Part shown: piece after piece, positions 37,853-50,870 of the stretch
How positions within the stretch are numbered: position 1 is the stretch's first letter
Layout: each line of letters opens with the position of its first letter
Origin: Liolophura sinensis
Lineage: Eukaryota > Mollusca > Polyplacophora > Chitonida > Chitonidae
Length of the DNA: 64,000 bases
Reading direction: 5' to 3'
NCBI RefSeq assembly: GCF_032854445.1
Contig: NC_088301.1
Location: 26,460,402-26,524,401, forward strand
Notes under the pieces: generated by a model
The model's database searches: none
The model's input: the letters and a program-made list of their open reading frames with translations, nothing else
What the model was told of the DNA's origin: nothing
Translations under genes and position numbers: made by a program

Positions 37853-40674
37853 CTGGGAAAATAACTTGTACACGGCCTGTTTCACATCTCAACACCGAAA
37901 GAAATATCACCCCAACAGCATGGTAAATCTCCACTGGTTTAGACCGACCAATTCCACTCTGCAACAAAAAAGACGCAGTATAGTAGAAAAAAGTATAATT
38001 CTCGCTCACTTCCATTCCACGGCCTACAGATCTGCTTTATTATCCGACTGACGCGTCGTGAAGAATTTAGACCCAAGATTGCGACACCCGAAAATCAATC
38101 CCGCTTTAACATTTTCAATTAGAGTTGAGGTGTATTTAGGCGTATCTTAACGTCTAAACTCACAGACGTCGAAAGCCCTAGCGGCCTTAACTGTCGGCGT
38201 AAACTAGTCTCTCTGTCACGACATGTTACCCAGTTGCTTCAACTCTCAATGGGATTCAGTTACGAGCTATGAAGGACGCCAATTGCCAAATAAACAGAAA
38301 GTTTTGACCTACAGGCACATTTGTGCAGATACTAAACCGTGTGAAAGAAAAAAAAAACATTATCGTTATCGTGGTGAAATTTTAACGGTTAAGGTTTCAT
38401 TGGATAGAATTTAGATAGCAGTGTTGCTGATGACACGGAGTAGAGCTATGGCTCTACAAACTAGCAACTGCCGAAAAAATACTGTTGGTAAGAGATAATT
38501 AACGAAGCTGGTTAATTGGTGAGCCGCATTCAGCAATTAACTAAAACTTAACACCAAGTCCGTAGTATTAATAGTAGATTTTAACTGCAGGAAATAATCC
38601 ACTCAGTTATTTCCACTTATACAGTCTGTAAACTTCACTCAAGGGCGATTGATAGCATGTCCTATATACATATATTTTTACTTGTCAAGACGATGCAGCG
38701 TACTTGGTTTGCAAAGATATAGGCCTAGAACTCCGACATAAAAATAAAACCTTGAAAAATAATTATAAATGTCTCACATTTCACTGCCTGAAAATGATAT
38801 GTTATAAATCACCATCCAAACTGACCGGATGTAAACAAAGAAAACTACATTAAACAACTTGTCCTCACATTATAATCAATTCTACACCCGTGTCTTTCGC
38901 GTGACTATATACAGTAACCATATTCACATAAATATATACCACCACAAAATGTAAAGTGTAGATCAGTGACGTCACATACGGGATCGGTTTTCTGGGGAGA
39001 TATCTCTCTTTGCACATTCTGTATGGCACACGGAGGAATTGTCGTCTGCCACGGAAAGGTTATCGAATTTTTCCAAGTCAAAGGCCTTTTGAGTGCGAAA
39101 TAACTCAATATCCCTACGGCCGATTGCTAAGCCGGGTGTTTTTCAGGCTTTGTCGTCTCTCTCAGTGTTGGGAATTGTACAGGAAGGGTATCCTAGTAGT
39201 ACACCCCATTCTAGACGGGCCAAAAAAGAGACGTGCTCGTCGGGAACAAGGTAAGCTGTCTGATCACGTACGAACGCAGGCAGGCAGTGTTATTTCAGGC
39301 GAGTTATACAGAACCAAAAACACGCTGATTTCACACGGGCAACACGCTGCTATTTAGACACGAAAACAAGACTTCGCTTTGCGAGCAAACTGAAATAATT
39401 ATGGACAATTTTACACGTGATTTGGTGAAAAACGTGTTCATTGCATCCTTCTCCCAAAAGGCTCTTTTCCGGAACCAATAGTCAAAAATCACTCGAGTGG
39501 CTGGCGGACATGACACTCTAGTCTATTGTCGCTCTAAGCTTTATTAGAACGCGTTGCTGGAGGGGAACTTAGAGGCTGTAAAACATCGGCTTTATGTTTT
39601 TGGAAGAAAATCTCTGTGATAACTTTGCTCACAGCAAGGTAACCCTCTTTACTGCCAATGGAACGACATGCAACCCACTTAGAGTTCCACCCCGCTGAAA
39701 GAGCTCGAATAGTCTGGACATGAACGTGTTAGCACATTACGTCAGTGAATAACAAAAAAGCAAACTTCCTACATTTAAGAGCGAAATGGAAAAAGGACAA
39801 AGACATTTTAGTGAAGAACAGCATTCAATCTCGGCTTTCCTTTAAAGACTCTAGAAAGGTATCGCTGAAATCAATATAGTATCAGCACATTGGAGACAGC
39901 TGCAGTTCAATAAAAGATTAACATTTGTATCAAAGGTTAGTGTGCATAGAGCACTAGAGACAAAAGAAACAAAAAGCACAACCAGAACCCTTCACACCTT
40001 CTTGAAGTTTTTATGGTTTATTTCACTAAGTAAAAAGTGTAGCGAATGAGTTTTGATACCCGATTCTCCGATCAACACAGTGTAGCATAAAGCAGTTTGC
40101 GAAATTGTTAAGATTACCAGTGTTTGTTGCAATTTCCGCAGTCAGTAACACATGCAGTGAACATCATGTTATGATAATTCAAAATAATCTGATTGTGAAG
40201 TATCATTTATAGGTACCGGCATAAATCAGGAAAGATCTAATACAGTGATATGGTAATATCAATAATGTATATCAAACACAATCTTGCAAAAGTTGCGTTT
40301 TAGAAACAACCACGTACTGTGTACGCAGCCTTATGAATTTGCTACCATTCCCAACGATGTAATCCTACATAACTGCATATATTTAAATGAACGGCTTTCA
40401 GTTCACTTACATTTATTAATTTTTACATGTATTGTCTGAAGGAAGAAAAGTAACTTTATTTCTACTTTAAAATATAAACTAAAAAATCTATATGTATTAA
40501 CCCTTGGACATCAGATGTCTCCGGCTGTACATGTACAAAGTACACGTTTGAACAGAACAGTTCAGCTTTTTACTTGCGTCAAATCGTAAAGAAATAAACC
40601 ATAAAAGCATTATAACAAGTGCACGATGCAAAATTAAGACGGTATCTCGCGTCTCTAAATTAAAGGTGACTTAC
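37853..40674. other. Upstream region of the FREM-like gene
   Basis: No supported gene. It would be intron if the noncoding exon ending at 40675 is real, otherwise proximal promoter. CpG is frequent from 37.3 kb on. A plus-strand ORF at 39010-39249 ends in a good donor (GAACAAG|GTAAGC) but matches no known protein. Confidence 0.4.
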
Positions 40675-41100
40675 CTGCGATAATTACCCGTGTAATTAGC
40701 TCCAGGGGTATATTACAATTAGACAGGTGTCATAGATTTTAAAGTCCTGCTGTATAACGTTACACGTGTCCCTCGCATTACTTCCCCCCTTGATGCGGAG
40801 GAAATTTAGACACGGTCTGTTCGCTGTACAGCCCGGCCGTGACACTGATCCTAGCCGTTAAGCCGGTACGGTGTGAAGCTTATGCTGTTCCTCGACCGTT
40901 ACACGTGCTGCAGCCCCCCAATCGCTACACTCTGACTGGAGAACACAACGAGAGAAGTTCGTTCCGTGGCGAGCGAATCGTCGGCCCTATCAGCTCAAGG
41001 GTGAACGCCGCAGCCGTCTCCAGTCCCTTTGGTGGGTAGGGAGCCGCGTGAATCCGGGCCCCCTGTAGCGGTGTGTCGAGCCCACAGGGTGTGAAAAGTC
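40675..41100 (-). promoter_or_regulatory. CpG-rich patch with a minus-strand splice donor: candidate promoter and noncoding first exon
   Basis: This 400-bp stretch is dense in CpG (for example GCCCGGCCGTGAC and GGCGAGCGAATCGTCGGCC), unlike the rest of the window. Its left edge reads TCGCAG|GTAAGT on the minus strand, a strong donor. It lies about 2.8 kb upstream of a plausible acceptor before the FREM-like ATG. I infer a CpG-island-like promoter and 5' noncoding exon. The short ORFs here on both strands show no family resemblance and are probably by-products of the base composition. Confidence 0.35.
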
Positions 41101-41474
41101 GAGATAAGACAGTGACAACAAACAAATTGAATGGCAGCTCGTCAATCCAGTTTACACCTTCTAAAGTGGCCCGTGCGTACCTATACTCCACAATGACAGC
41201 TGACCAAATCAGACCGTAATGATTTATTAGGGCTTATGTTGGTGGGGAAAACTAGCTAAGACATCGACACGCCAGCGCACCTCAAATGCCATTCTACGTG
41301 ACTGGCAACATTGTCCTGTCATACCCATACAGTATATGGGGAGACAGCGATATCACTAACCTTAATCCCGTTGTAAATTCGTAACCAATGGCTTTCGGCA
41401 ACCATCAAAATTACCTATAGGAAGCCTGACCATTTTTGGAAAACCAACTTGCATTTCCACACAGAATTTCCGTA

Positions 41475-41680
41475 CCCTAATTCCGCAACCTTTTCGCATA
41501 ATAAAGAGCAACTTTCAGAGCAATTTATGCACATTTTATAGTTTGTACTGGAAACAAAACTACATTGGTTGGATTGGCCAATTCCAGAACTTCACAAAAA
41601 GTGTAATTTTATCAGTCTACACACAATAATGCCTTCAGAATGTGCTTGAATAAACATGCCAAAAGGTTGAAAAATTACAG
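41475..41680 (+). mobile_element. 206-bp TA-flanked MITE, copy 2
   Basis: CCCTAATTCCGCAACC at one end and GTTGAAAAATTACAG at the other, with TA on both sides. Internal blocks ACAAAACTACATTGG-like and GAATGTGCTTGAATAAACA are shared with the other copies. Confidence 0.85.
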
Positions 41681-42118
41681 TATCTTAGACAACAAAAAAA
41701 GAAAAAAAAACAGCCCATTATAAATGAAGTCATTTGAGGTTACTTGATAAGCTTTTTGTGGGAACCCTTAACGCAAGGCACCTCGTGCAAGAGAAACATA
41801 CGGGTTGGATGTGATGGTTTTAACGGCCTATGAGTAATGGTTTTGTCCAATCACATGCCAGGTTAAGAATATATTTTTATGATTTCAATGTAACAACGTT
41901 GTACTCAGTAATATTCCACTTCATATACAAGTCCAGGGCCCAGATGTTCCGAAGTGTATTAGCAGTTAAGCCCGGTATTAACTTTAGTCTCCATTAGAGT
42001 GGCATTGCTTTTGTAATAGACCAAGACTGGTGTTATGAATTAGGCCTGGTTTAACTTTTAATACACTTTTAATAGCCGGTCCCAGGGGAAACCACCGGAG
42101 TTGGTTTGATTGAAAAGC

Positions 42119-42235
42119 GATTGATTGGTTGTTTCTTAACGCCATACTCAAGAATTTTTCACTTAAACGACGGCTGGCAGTATATTATGGATTGAGGAAA
42201 CTGGAGTATCTGGAGTAAACCACTCACATTTGGCA
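42119..42235 (-). mobile_element. Diverged SINE (family 1) fragment
   Basis: AACGCCATACTCAAGAATTT and TTCACTTAAACGACGGCTGG match the 3' body with many changes. Confidence 0.65.
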
Positions 42236-42630
42236 TGTTATTCTGAGTATCATTCCGACCTGCACGTCACAAATGTCATACTAGTGGTTGAGAAGTGGTC
42301 TCCCGGCAGCGAAATTCATGTATGACAACATGCTCGAGAGAGCGCAGTTGACGGTTTACTGCCTCGATCTTGAAAATTCCCTGTCAGATAATGGTTTCGA
42401 ACCCATACGTATCGTGGCGAGTATATATTTACTTTTGAAAGTGTTATCGTGTTTCAGAAGCCGTATTCTCCAACTGTTTTCTAAGCCTTTTGAAAAGAAT
42501 ATTGGAAGCAGTCATTTATTGAAAGTGTATGGCTTTCAGGCTTTAAGGAGCCTGTGTCTTTTTTTTCTTTTTGCAAAGTTTCCTTAAAGCCTTTGTTCTG
42601 AACCATTTCGTGACTTGATGGCATGTATAC

Positions 42631-42844
42631 CTGAACTTGAAAATTTTTCAATCCATACAGGCGGTACTGGAAATGTCGAGCTAAATGTAAGAGCCCGGTC
42701 TCCAAGAGTTGCCGTGGGCATAACGGTATATATCTGTGGCGCCACCACAGTAAAAGCTTTCCGGGACAAATTCCCATCGAGGTAAAAAGGTGTCATGCCT
42801 TCACAGTGGAAGTTCGTTGTTTTTTGTTTTATAACGTCACCAAT
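42631..42844 (-). pseudogene. Possible orphan exon or exon-like relic
   Basis: The minus strand has CCAATTTCAG|ATTGG as acceptor and TCAG|GTATAC as donor around a stop-free 71-codon stretch with ordinary amino-acid content (IGDVIKQKTTNFHCEGMTPF and following). I see no partner exons and do not recognise the peptide. It may be a relic, an exon of an unannotated gene, or chance. Confidence 0.2.
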
Positions 42845-43439
42845 CTGAAATTGGCCAAAGATCGTTTTGTTGTTAAGCATCAAAGATGCATCAAGGATTT
42901 AACTGTTCCATCCTCCTTGCATGCTACTCTGTCTTAAACGTTCCTGTGAGGCACAGTCTATAAGGCTGACTACCCGTTTATCAGTGAACGATGTGATTGA
43001 ACCATCATCGGACCAAATGTGCCTAATGGTATTTGCGGTGGTTGAACTGATCGCGGCTAATAAGGGAGGCAATCTTTCTTCGTTACCATCTAAATTGCTT
43101 CTGTGGATTCCTCTAGTCGGCCGAACGACGTGCGATAAGTCAGCGCCGTGAGGATGTGTCTATAAAGTAACAGTACAATCATGGTCTGTCACTGTTTACC
43201 GGAGAGTAACAGGTGCCATGATCATTCGGACGGTATGAGGGGTGAGGGAGTAGGGGCAAGGGGGCTACTTGTGGTCATTGGCGGATATGGACGGCATTGT
43301 CAGGATTCCGCATCATCCATTCTCCCATACAACTGCAAAGTCAAACCACAGGCCAGTCCATCTCATAATCACTGTCTCAATAAACACCAACATTTTTGCC
43401 TTTTTTGACAAACGTTTCGCAGGATTTTAGTTTTATGGT

Positions 43440-43555
43440 TTTGATTTGATTGATATTTTACGCCATACTGAAGGATTTTTCGCTTATATTATGACGGTCA
43501 GTTATATGGGTGAAGGCCCTGGCTAAACCATCGAACTTTGGCCACGTGTGGCGCA
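43440..43555 (-). mobile_element. Diverged SINE (family 1) fragment
   Basis: GATTTGATTGATATTTTACG, then CCATACTGAAGGATTTTTCG, aligns with the SINE 3' end. Confidence 0.6.
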
Positions 43556-46500
43556 TAGCTATGCACACATTTTCCATGTATCCAAAATTTTTTGAAACAG
43601 ACAGAGTGAAAATATCAGTTTTAAAATACTACATGGATATTCACGCGTACACTCATCGACACTCCTTGTTCAGCGGCAAAGAAAAAAAAAACAAAAAAAA
43701 AGATAAACGTCACCCGGCGTGGATTATCTGTCCCAAGAATAAGACCATCTCATATGGAATGTTAGGTCTATGGGTTCAATCCCGTGCCATGTCACACCAA
43801 AAAACTTAAAAAGCTTCTTTTTTTGTCACGAAGTTCTGATAAATTGACAGTATCACCTGGCATATGCTAAGTACGGTACCCCTCTTGTATAGCGGTGTTT
43901 TTTGGGGGTCGGGTGGAACAGTCAGTACAGAGCAATCAGAAATTCTAATCTGGCTTACATAAGTATCTCTCAGCTGATTTTTTTACTTAATTCCCGTATA
44001 TTGTTTTCCAGCATACCATATTACATATATTACAATAATATTATATTTTATTTTGTTTCGTTCTGTATGGTTACGCAGTGAAAGCTGTTACAGTTTCCGG
44101 TGACAAATTCAGTAGAATTAAAGCGATTGCATAAAATTTTGTAAACACGCATTCATCGATGGATTTTATCATCGAATGTAAGCGGTTTTGCCGGATTCAG
44201 TACAATGTCTGTAACAGACGGAGACTAATGACCGGCTCATCGCCTGCGGCTACCGTCTTTACCGAGATGAAACGAAATCTTTTGGGCAATTTTACCGAGG
44301 GGAAACACTAATTCAAAAACGCAAAGATTTGCTTCCAATTTGAGCCGATCGATGGCTGTCTGGTAGAGTTATCTTTAGCCAGAGAGCCCTGTGGTCGCTT
44401 CACACCTATCGTTCTAGCCCCCAGTGGTGATAAGCTTGATTCCCCACCCCAGCCCCAGCTGCAAACCTCAATTTATCCCCGATTTACGCGGACGTGAGCA
44501 TCACGGCAGCGGGCAATTGTGAAGGGAAAGCCGTTGAAGCGCCGCTCAAATTGGAGGTAACATTTCACACAACCGCCACTTAGTAGACAAATCTACCTGC
44601 TTTGGAATCTGTATTGCATCAAGACCCTTTGATTAGGCCACGATGAGAAGTATTCAAGGCGAGCGGAATGTCTTCAAGGATCCAACCAGCATAGACGGCC
44701 AGATTCCCTGCCCTATTCGCCTATATTATGCATGGGCGTGAAGTATAGCTATAGATTTCTATATTAGATTTTCACTCAGGAATTTCCACACCTTATTTCG
44801 TTATGATGGAAATGTATAAACCGTGTTGCAAGAGGCAACAAGATTGGCAAGATATTTGTATTTGATTTTACGTTCGGAGCAGTTTCATGTCTTATTTTAT
44901 TACGAGTGCCATATGATGGAAGTGTATATAGTATTAGACCATATATATATATATATATATGCGCAGGATTGCATTGCGTCGTTACGGTCGGGTGCTTACA
45001 GTGGTGTTATCAGAGGATGTAGCCTATACATTGCACAAGTAATCAGTAGATCAGTTCAACAATCTATCCCTACACCAGTCCTTCAAGTACCTGGCTCTTT
45101 GCATCAATCAATCAATCAATCAATCAATCAGTCAAGTAATCGAGTCAATCGAGAGCATCACATCACTATCTTAGAAATATTTGCGTTCATATTTTAAAAA
45201 TGTCTATTTCCTGCACTTATTGGTCGACTATATTGATCTCCGGAATCGTGTGTTTGACAACCTAAATTGAATTCGAGGACGAATTCCATATTGCGGAAAT
45301 GTACGAGTTAATTATTGTACCAGTTGTGCAGTTAATGGATAATCCAAGTGTTAAGCAATGGCGTCACGATCCAAGTCGATCGGGTCAAACTCACCCGGGG
45401 TCCTCACAATAAGCAACATACGCCTCATATTTCTGCAATTTAACATCATGCACAGATAGGCACGCCTCATTTTGCAGGGGTTCATTTGGGAGAAACTCCT
45501 GGTAGGCCTTTAATAGCAAATCCCCAATGGTGCAATAAAAATACACCGGTCTTTAGTCGTACCAAGCTAGATGTGGTGTATCTAATGCACCGTGTATATA
45601 GTAACCAGGACAACACATGCGCTTTTATCACTGCACGTTCCTTCAACAAGGCGCCTCCTGGCGGCTTTACGGGAAGACTATTTGGAACACGAACGCCACG
45701 TTTACAAACATCTCGATAATGGCGTGTAACAGTTCAGCCCAGGGTGGACAAACATTTTCCACCACCGGCAATAAAGCACCCTACCGATTTATTACCTTTC
45801 GTTCTGTGAACGCACCTTGAAACTCCATCCTCTTAATTGATGTATAAATCGGAAGTAAAAAAAAAAAATTCCCTCGAGGTGGTATAAAAACGGTGTGGAC
45901 AAATTGAGACAGATATACACGGGCATGGACCCAGTTATTGTAACAAGGTGAATCTTGGTATACACTGAAGAACTGCAATCAAGTTCGAAATCTGGTTGAT
46001 TTGCTTCTTTATTGAATCCTGTGTGTTTATCTAACTAGGTAATAATAGGTTACTTCCCCGACGTTTTTAACTTATCACCCTGGCAGTGAAAACAATATAG
46101 GCTTGGCAAGTGTTCATTGATGGTGCAACTCTGAGTGCTTACATAGATCCTTCCTGGAATGTGAATCTACGAAAACCGTTCCAGAATAGAATCATATAAT
46201 GGGATGTGGCTGTAGCAATGTTAGGCAAACCTTTAATTTATCACAAGTTATAATGAATGAAAATGTAAGTAAACAAAGCCAAGCTTTTGCAATCAAATGT
46301 TATCCATAATTTTAAATTTTGTATTTTTTCCGGTTTGAAAACAAGTTCATACGTGTGAAGCCACAATTTAGACCATCTGAGGGATCGAAGTAGACATTCG
46401 TATATCAGCCGTCACCCAAGATGGACGTTCCAGGTCAAAACTGCAAGACCGGTTCTCACAAACCATTAAAGAAGTAAGAAAAGTATACCGAGTAGAAAAT

Positions 46501-47564
46501 TGGGTCGTAATCATGCAAAGAGAAGCAAGCAGTCAACAGTATGCGGTGAGGCTGAAAAAGACGCGAGGTATGTTCTCGGCGAATGTGTTAAATTAGTATT
46601 CAAATCATGTACAATGCTAGTATATAATTGGATAGTAAAGTAAGTTTCTCAGTTGCACTTTGATAGCAACTGTTCATATATCCAACGTGGCGATCTAATT
46701 CAACAGGATGAACATACAGCCTACTTGCAGCCCTACTATGTTACGCAGCCCCACCATATTGCATATATGAATCAAGAAGATCTGTGTTTGAAAGTATATC
46801 TGTTCTGTTGGGAGATATGGATGTAGACTCCCAGTTTTATGTACAGGTGTATGAATGTCTACTATGGCGCCTATAGAATTGGGGTTTTAATGCCGTACTA
46901 TATGCATTGAGCTCTACTCCAGGGACCTGTATCCACTGTAACTTTCACGTATTTTACGTGTTGATCTGAGAAGATTTTGGTCATTGATATCTTATTCAAG
47001 GCTATGCAGTTGTATAGGCCCAATTTTCAGGCTTCCGGATGACATATTAAGCCGGCTGTTTCCTGTTTGAGTATGTGTGCGAGTCCCATGTTATTTTTCC
47101 GGGGTGCGTGAGCGGAAGCTCATCCACGCCCCTTAAGTCAATGATTCCAGTAACTTTCAAAAGGCTTTGAATTTCATAGCATTCATCTAGCTTATTCCTA
47201 TAGAAGCTGGTAAAGTCCGTCGCCATGCCATAATAGCATCGCCCGACGACAGCACGAAAGGATGGTGCGATGACCATCGCGTCGCGCCATTGCCCAAGAG
47301 ATTTGTGCCATATATCCCTTCATACCATTGCCCTATCGCTTCGCACCAGTGTCGGGTAATGCTGCCGCGCTACGATGGTACGGTGATGGTAGATGGCCTT
47401 AACTGGCTTCCGTATGTACCTGATAAGGCTTTTATTTTAGGTTGTAAACATCCTCATCAAATAATTTACGAAAAATATCACAGGATAGTTAACTATGTTA
47501 ATGTGTTTTTCCCTCAGAAACAACACACGATCACAAAGAGGCTGCTTAGGGATGCCAATCTACT
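43556..47564. other. Intergenic DNA without recognised genes
   Basis: Unique-looking sequence with frequent CpG. It has only short ORFs with no recognisable protein, an AT microsatellite at 44940-44960 and an ATCA repeat at 45105-45131. A CpG-rich patch at 47100-47420 has short ORFs on both strands. Confidence 0.5.
45105..45131. repeat. (ATCA)n microsatellite
   Basis: About six direct copies of ATCA. Confidence 0.9.
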
Positions 47565-47850
47565 TGCGCTATAGCACTGCAGAAAAAGTTGGGTCAAATG
47601 ACTAAAAAATCTGAGTTATACCATTGAGCTAATTCAACTCAGAATACTGAGTCATATGACCAGAGCAGCTGAGTCAGGCAACTCATCTGGTTATATTGTT
47701 GGCTCACTTGGTTAGTAGAAAAAATCACAGGGGTCTTTGAAGACTCAGCTAATCTGGTCATATGACACGGTTTTCTGAGTTGAATTAGATCAATTGTATG
47801 ACTCAGACTTTTGAGTCAGTTGACCAAAACTTTTGCTCTCAGTGAGCGCA
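47565..47850. mobile_element. Foldback MITE-like element with long inverted arms
   Basis: The left arm from CACTGCAGAAAAAGTTGGGT (47575) and the inverted right arm ending AACTTTTGCTCTCAGTG (47844) pair imperfectly over about 100 bp, including CTGAGTTGAATTAG/CTAATTCAACTCAG and the CATATGACCAG blocks. TGCGCT and AGCGCA extend the symmetry outward. CACTG...CAGTG ends occur in several DNA-transposon groups. No transposase is present. Confidence 0.75.
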
Positions 47851-49096
47851 CGTTAACATTCCATTCTATTTTATTTATATGTATTGCCTTGTTTGTTGAA
47901 ACGTACGTGTTAAACATTTGGTGTCACACCGTATACCTCCATGTTAACACAAGTAGCAATTGTATACCAGCTCAACAGTTTAATGTTTCATGTCAACACT
48001 CTGGAAACCGTATCAAAGCCTATTCTTTTTCTTTAACACATAATACTGTAAAATTACGACAGACCATCACTTCAAACAGTATTGTTTGACCTTGTACCTG
48101 TGCGGTCAATGAAATGTTGGCTTTCAAAATAATGAATGTCTAGACCGCATGTCTTCTTCATCTGTATTATCACGCAGTCAACTGTCAGAGGAAACTCTAT
48201 CCCACATATACCTAGGCAATTTACCAACTCACACCTTTTGTTGAACAGCTGTACCCACGGTAAAGGGTTACCCGGCGAACAGAGCTCCATTTCGGACCTG
48301 TTAGAGAACTGGTGTTTAGACAGAGGTCTCTATTAGTAGAGCAAATGTGTACACAGTCGGTCCACAGCGAGGACAAAAATGGACCCATAACGTTCACTTA
48401 ATAGTTTTCTAATGCAACCGCTATAAGGATAAGCAAACATCAAGCCTATCTTATTTCTATTCACCATTTCGATGTGAAAATGGAGTGTGAAAATTTTCAC
48501 CTGGGCTAGAGGTTGGACGTATGTACAGAAGTCCGGGTGAAGTTCTTTCATACCTAACAGACATTAAAGACTAAACGAACGCCGAAGTCAGAGGAGTCAA
48601 GTAGCGATGAAATGGTGAGCAATCGGTCGTACAGGGTCGTACCTGGGGTATAGAATGAGGTGTTAGTAAGGTGTGAGTGCCACGGAAAAGGCAAACCCCG
48701 GGGCGCTAAACACACGCTAAATTCTACACAATACCTCAGCTGACGCCAAAGTTTATAAAACACACAGGGAATCGTTTAACAGTAACGTCATCCACCATTT
48801 TGGCAGAGCCTATAGTGCGTTCATACTGAAGAGCCTATAAGCATAACAGGTCTGAGAAACGCAAGGCCTTGCGTACACATATACTACGTCCAAGGCTTAC
48901 TGTATCATGCGTGGTTATTTGAAAGCTGTTTTATGGGTGGTGAACAAGGTGCAGAGAAAACATCTATATGTGGGGTGTCTATATATTTGATAATCATAAA
49001 AATGTCTTTGAAATTTAAAAAAAATATTTTCATCACCATCATCATTATCGTCGTTTTGGTCGTTGCTGTTGGTCTTTTATTTGATTTTCATTTGGT
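47851..49096. other. Intergenic DNA without recognised genes
   Basis: Short ORFs only, on both strands, none resembling a known protein. Confidence 0.5.
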
Positions 49097-49155
49097 TTGA
49101 TTGATTGGTGGTTATCGCCATGCCGTGGAATATTTCACTTATATCATGCCGACAG
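49097..49155 (-). mobile_element. SINE (family 1) 3' fragment
   Basis: TTTGATTGATTGGTGGTTAT, then CGCCATGCCGTGGAATATTT, is a diverged 3' end next to the full copy at 49224. Confidence 0.6.
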
Positions 49156-49223
49156 TCAGGGATACAAGCGAACAAACTGGTGTGCCCTGAGTTGTATTTT
49201 AACTTTTTGTAAAAAGTTGAATT

Positions 49224-49491
49224 TTATTTATTTATTTGATTGGTGTTTTACGCCGTACTCAAGAATATTTCACTTATACGACGACGGCCAGCATTAAGGT
49301 GGGAGGGAACCGGGCAGAGCTCGGTGGAAACCCACGACCATCCGCAGGTTGCTGGAAGACCTTCCCACGTACGGACGGAGAGGAAGCCAGCATGAGCTGG
49401 ACTTGAACTCACAGTACCCGCATTGGTAAGAGGCTCCTGGGTCATCACGCTGCGCTAACGCGCTAACCAACTGAGCCACGGAAGTCCCGCC
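49224..49491 (-). mobile_element. Full-length SINE (family 1) with 11-bp TSD
   Basis: Complete element with an intact head whose complement reads CCGTGGCTCAGTTGGTTAGC (A box) and GTGAGTTCAAGTCCAGC (B box). AAAGTTGAATT flanks it at 49213-49223 and 49492-49502. The best-preserved copy in the window. Confidence 0.95.
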
Positions 49492-50560
49492 AAAGTTGAA
49501 TTCAAACGAGGTCTAATACGAGGTCTTTGTGGTTTTTTGATACTTCAGTGGTAACATTATACTAATATTGAACTTTCAACACGAACTGATAAAATAGTTC
49601 ATGACTCCTAACACACGAAATGCTGAAATCAGAAGACCTGAATCACAATCACACTGAAATAATAAAGAAATATAGATCCCCCCCATGAGCGTTTATGTCA
49701 GGAATTCATGACTTTCCCTCAATATTTTGAAAATTCATTATTTTCTTCAATATTTTGAAATTCATGACTTTTTTTTTACAACTCATGAGATTTATTCATA
49801 ACTATTAAGGCATTTTTTTCATTATCTTATTGTTTAGTGTTGCTTGTATAACAAACAGAACACTTGTAAATCTCAGTGTGTACTTCATGAACTGCATGTA
49901 TGAATGTACCGAGAGTTCATCGACTACAAGGTAACAGACAAATACCCCAAAAATAATATGAACGCAACCATATTTACCGAACCGAACAGGATTGTCTTTT
50001 AGGAATCAACATGGAAACATGATATAATGATAATGTGACTGTAATATGGCAATATTTATATGAAAACAATGAGACATACTCCTATCGACTGCATAGACTC
50101 AGAGTTCTTCGGAGGACGGGGTGCTAACAAACAAATGACTCTTGGGTGATTAAAATAATATTTGTCCAAAACACACTATAACTGACTGTACTTCTCCTTA
50201 CATGGCTTAGCGGGACAAACAATAACGCAGCATTTCAGTACAAGGAGTGCAAGCGTTCAAGTCGTTCCCCACAGAACAACGATAGTATGGCACTGAATAT
50301 TTACATATACGCATCGTATATTTCACATATCATCCGGACCCAAATATCTGCTATTATTTTGTTCTATGTTAAACTGGGCCCAAGTTGCACAAAGCAGAGT
50401 ATGACATTTTTTTTAGTCGTACGATATTTGTACGTTACTATACCCGTACCATTGTCCCATATGTACGATTGTCGTACATGTACATCTTTGTAAAACTAGT
50501 CCCATATAATCGCCGTTCACCATTTTGAGCATATATAATAGGGTATGACTCCCCACCGGC
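49492..50560. other. Intergenic DNA without recognised genes
   Basis: AT-rich, with a local repeat of TCAATATTTTGAAA-type blocks at 49720-49765. No supported ORF. Confidence 0.5.
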
Positions 50561-50574
50561 ATGGATCTTCGATG

Positions 50575-50870
50575 GAGAACGTTCGTTGACAGGGGAGGGG
50601 ATAGGGGTCTCACTGGCAAGGGAGGGGTCTTCGTTGGCAGGGGTTGTTCGTTGACAGAGAATCTTCGTTACTGGTCTTTGTTGGCATGGATCATCGTTGG
50701 CACTGGTTTTTCGTTGGCAATAGTTTTTCGTTGGCAGGGATCCTTGTTCGAAGGGGTTTCTCGTAGGCAGAGGCCCTCGTTGGCATAGATCCTGTGGAAG
50801 GGGCTCGTCGGTGGCATGGATCCTCATTAGCAGGTGTAATCGCTGGCCAAATGCATTGTCAGCAAAACTT
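50575..50870. repeat. Degenerate CGTTGGCA-based tandem repeat
   Basis: TCGTTGGCA recurs every 20-30 bp with G-rich or T-rich spacers. Open frames on both strands follow from the repeat. Confidence 0.7.

Noticed and set aside
39010-39357. 115-codon plus-strand ORF as a protein gene
   Set aside because: No recognisable homology; kept only as a low-interest exon candidate because of its donor.
44823-45197. 124-codon plus-strand ORF
   Set aside because: Contains AT and ATCA microsatellites and has no splice or family support.
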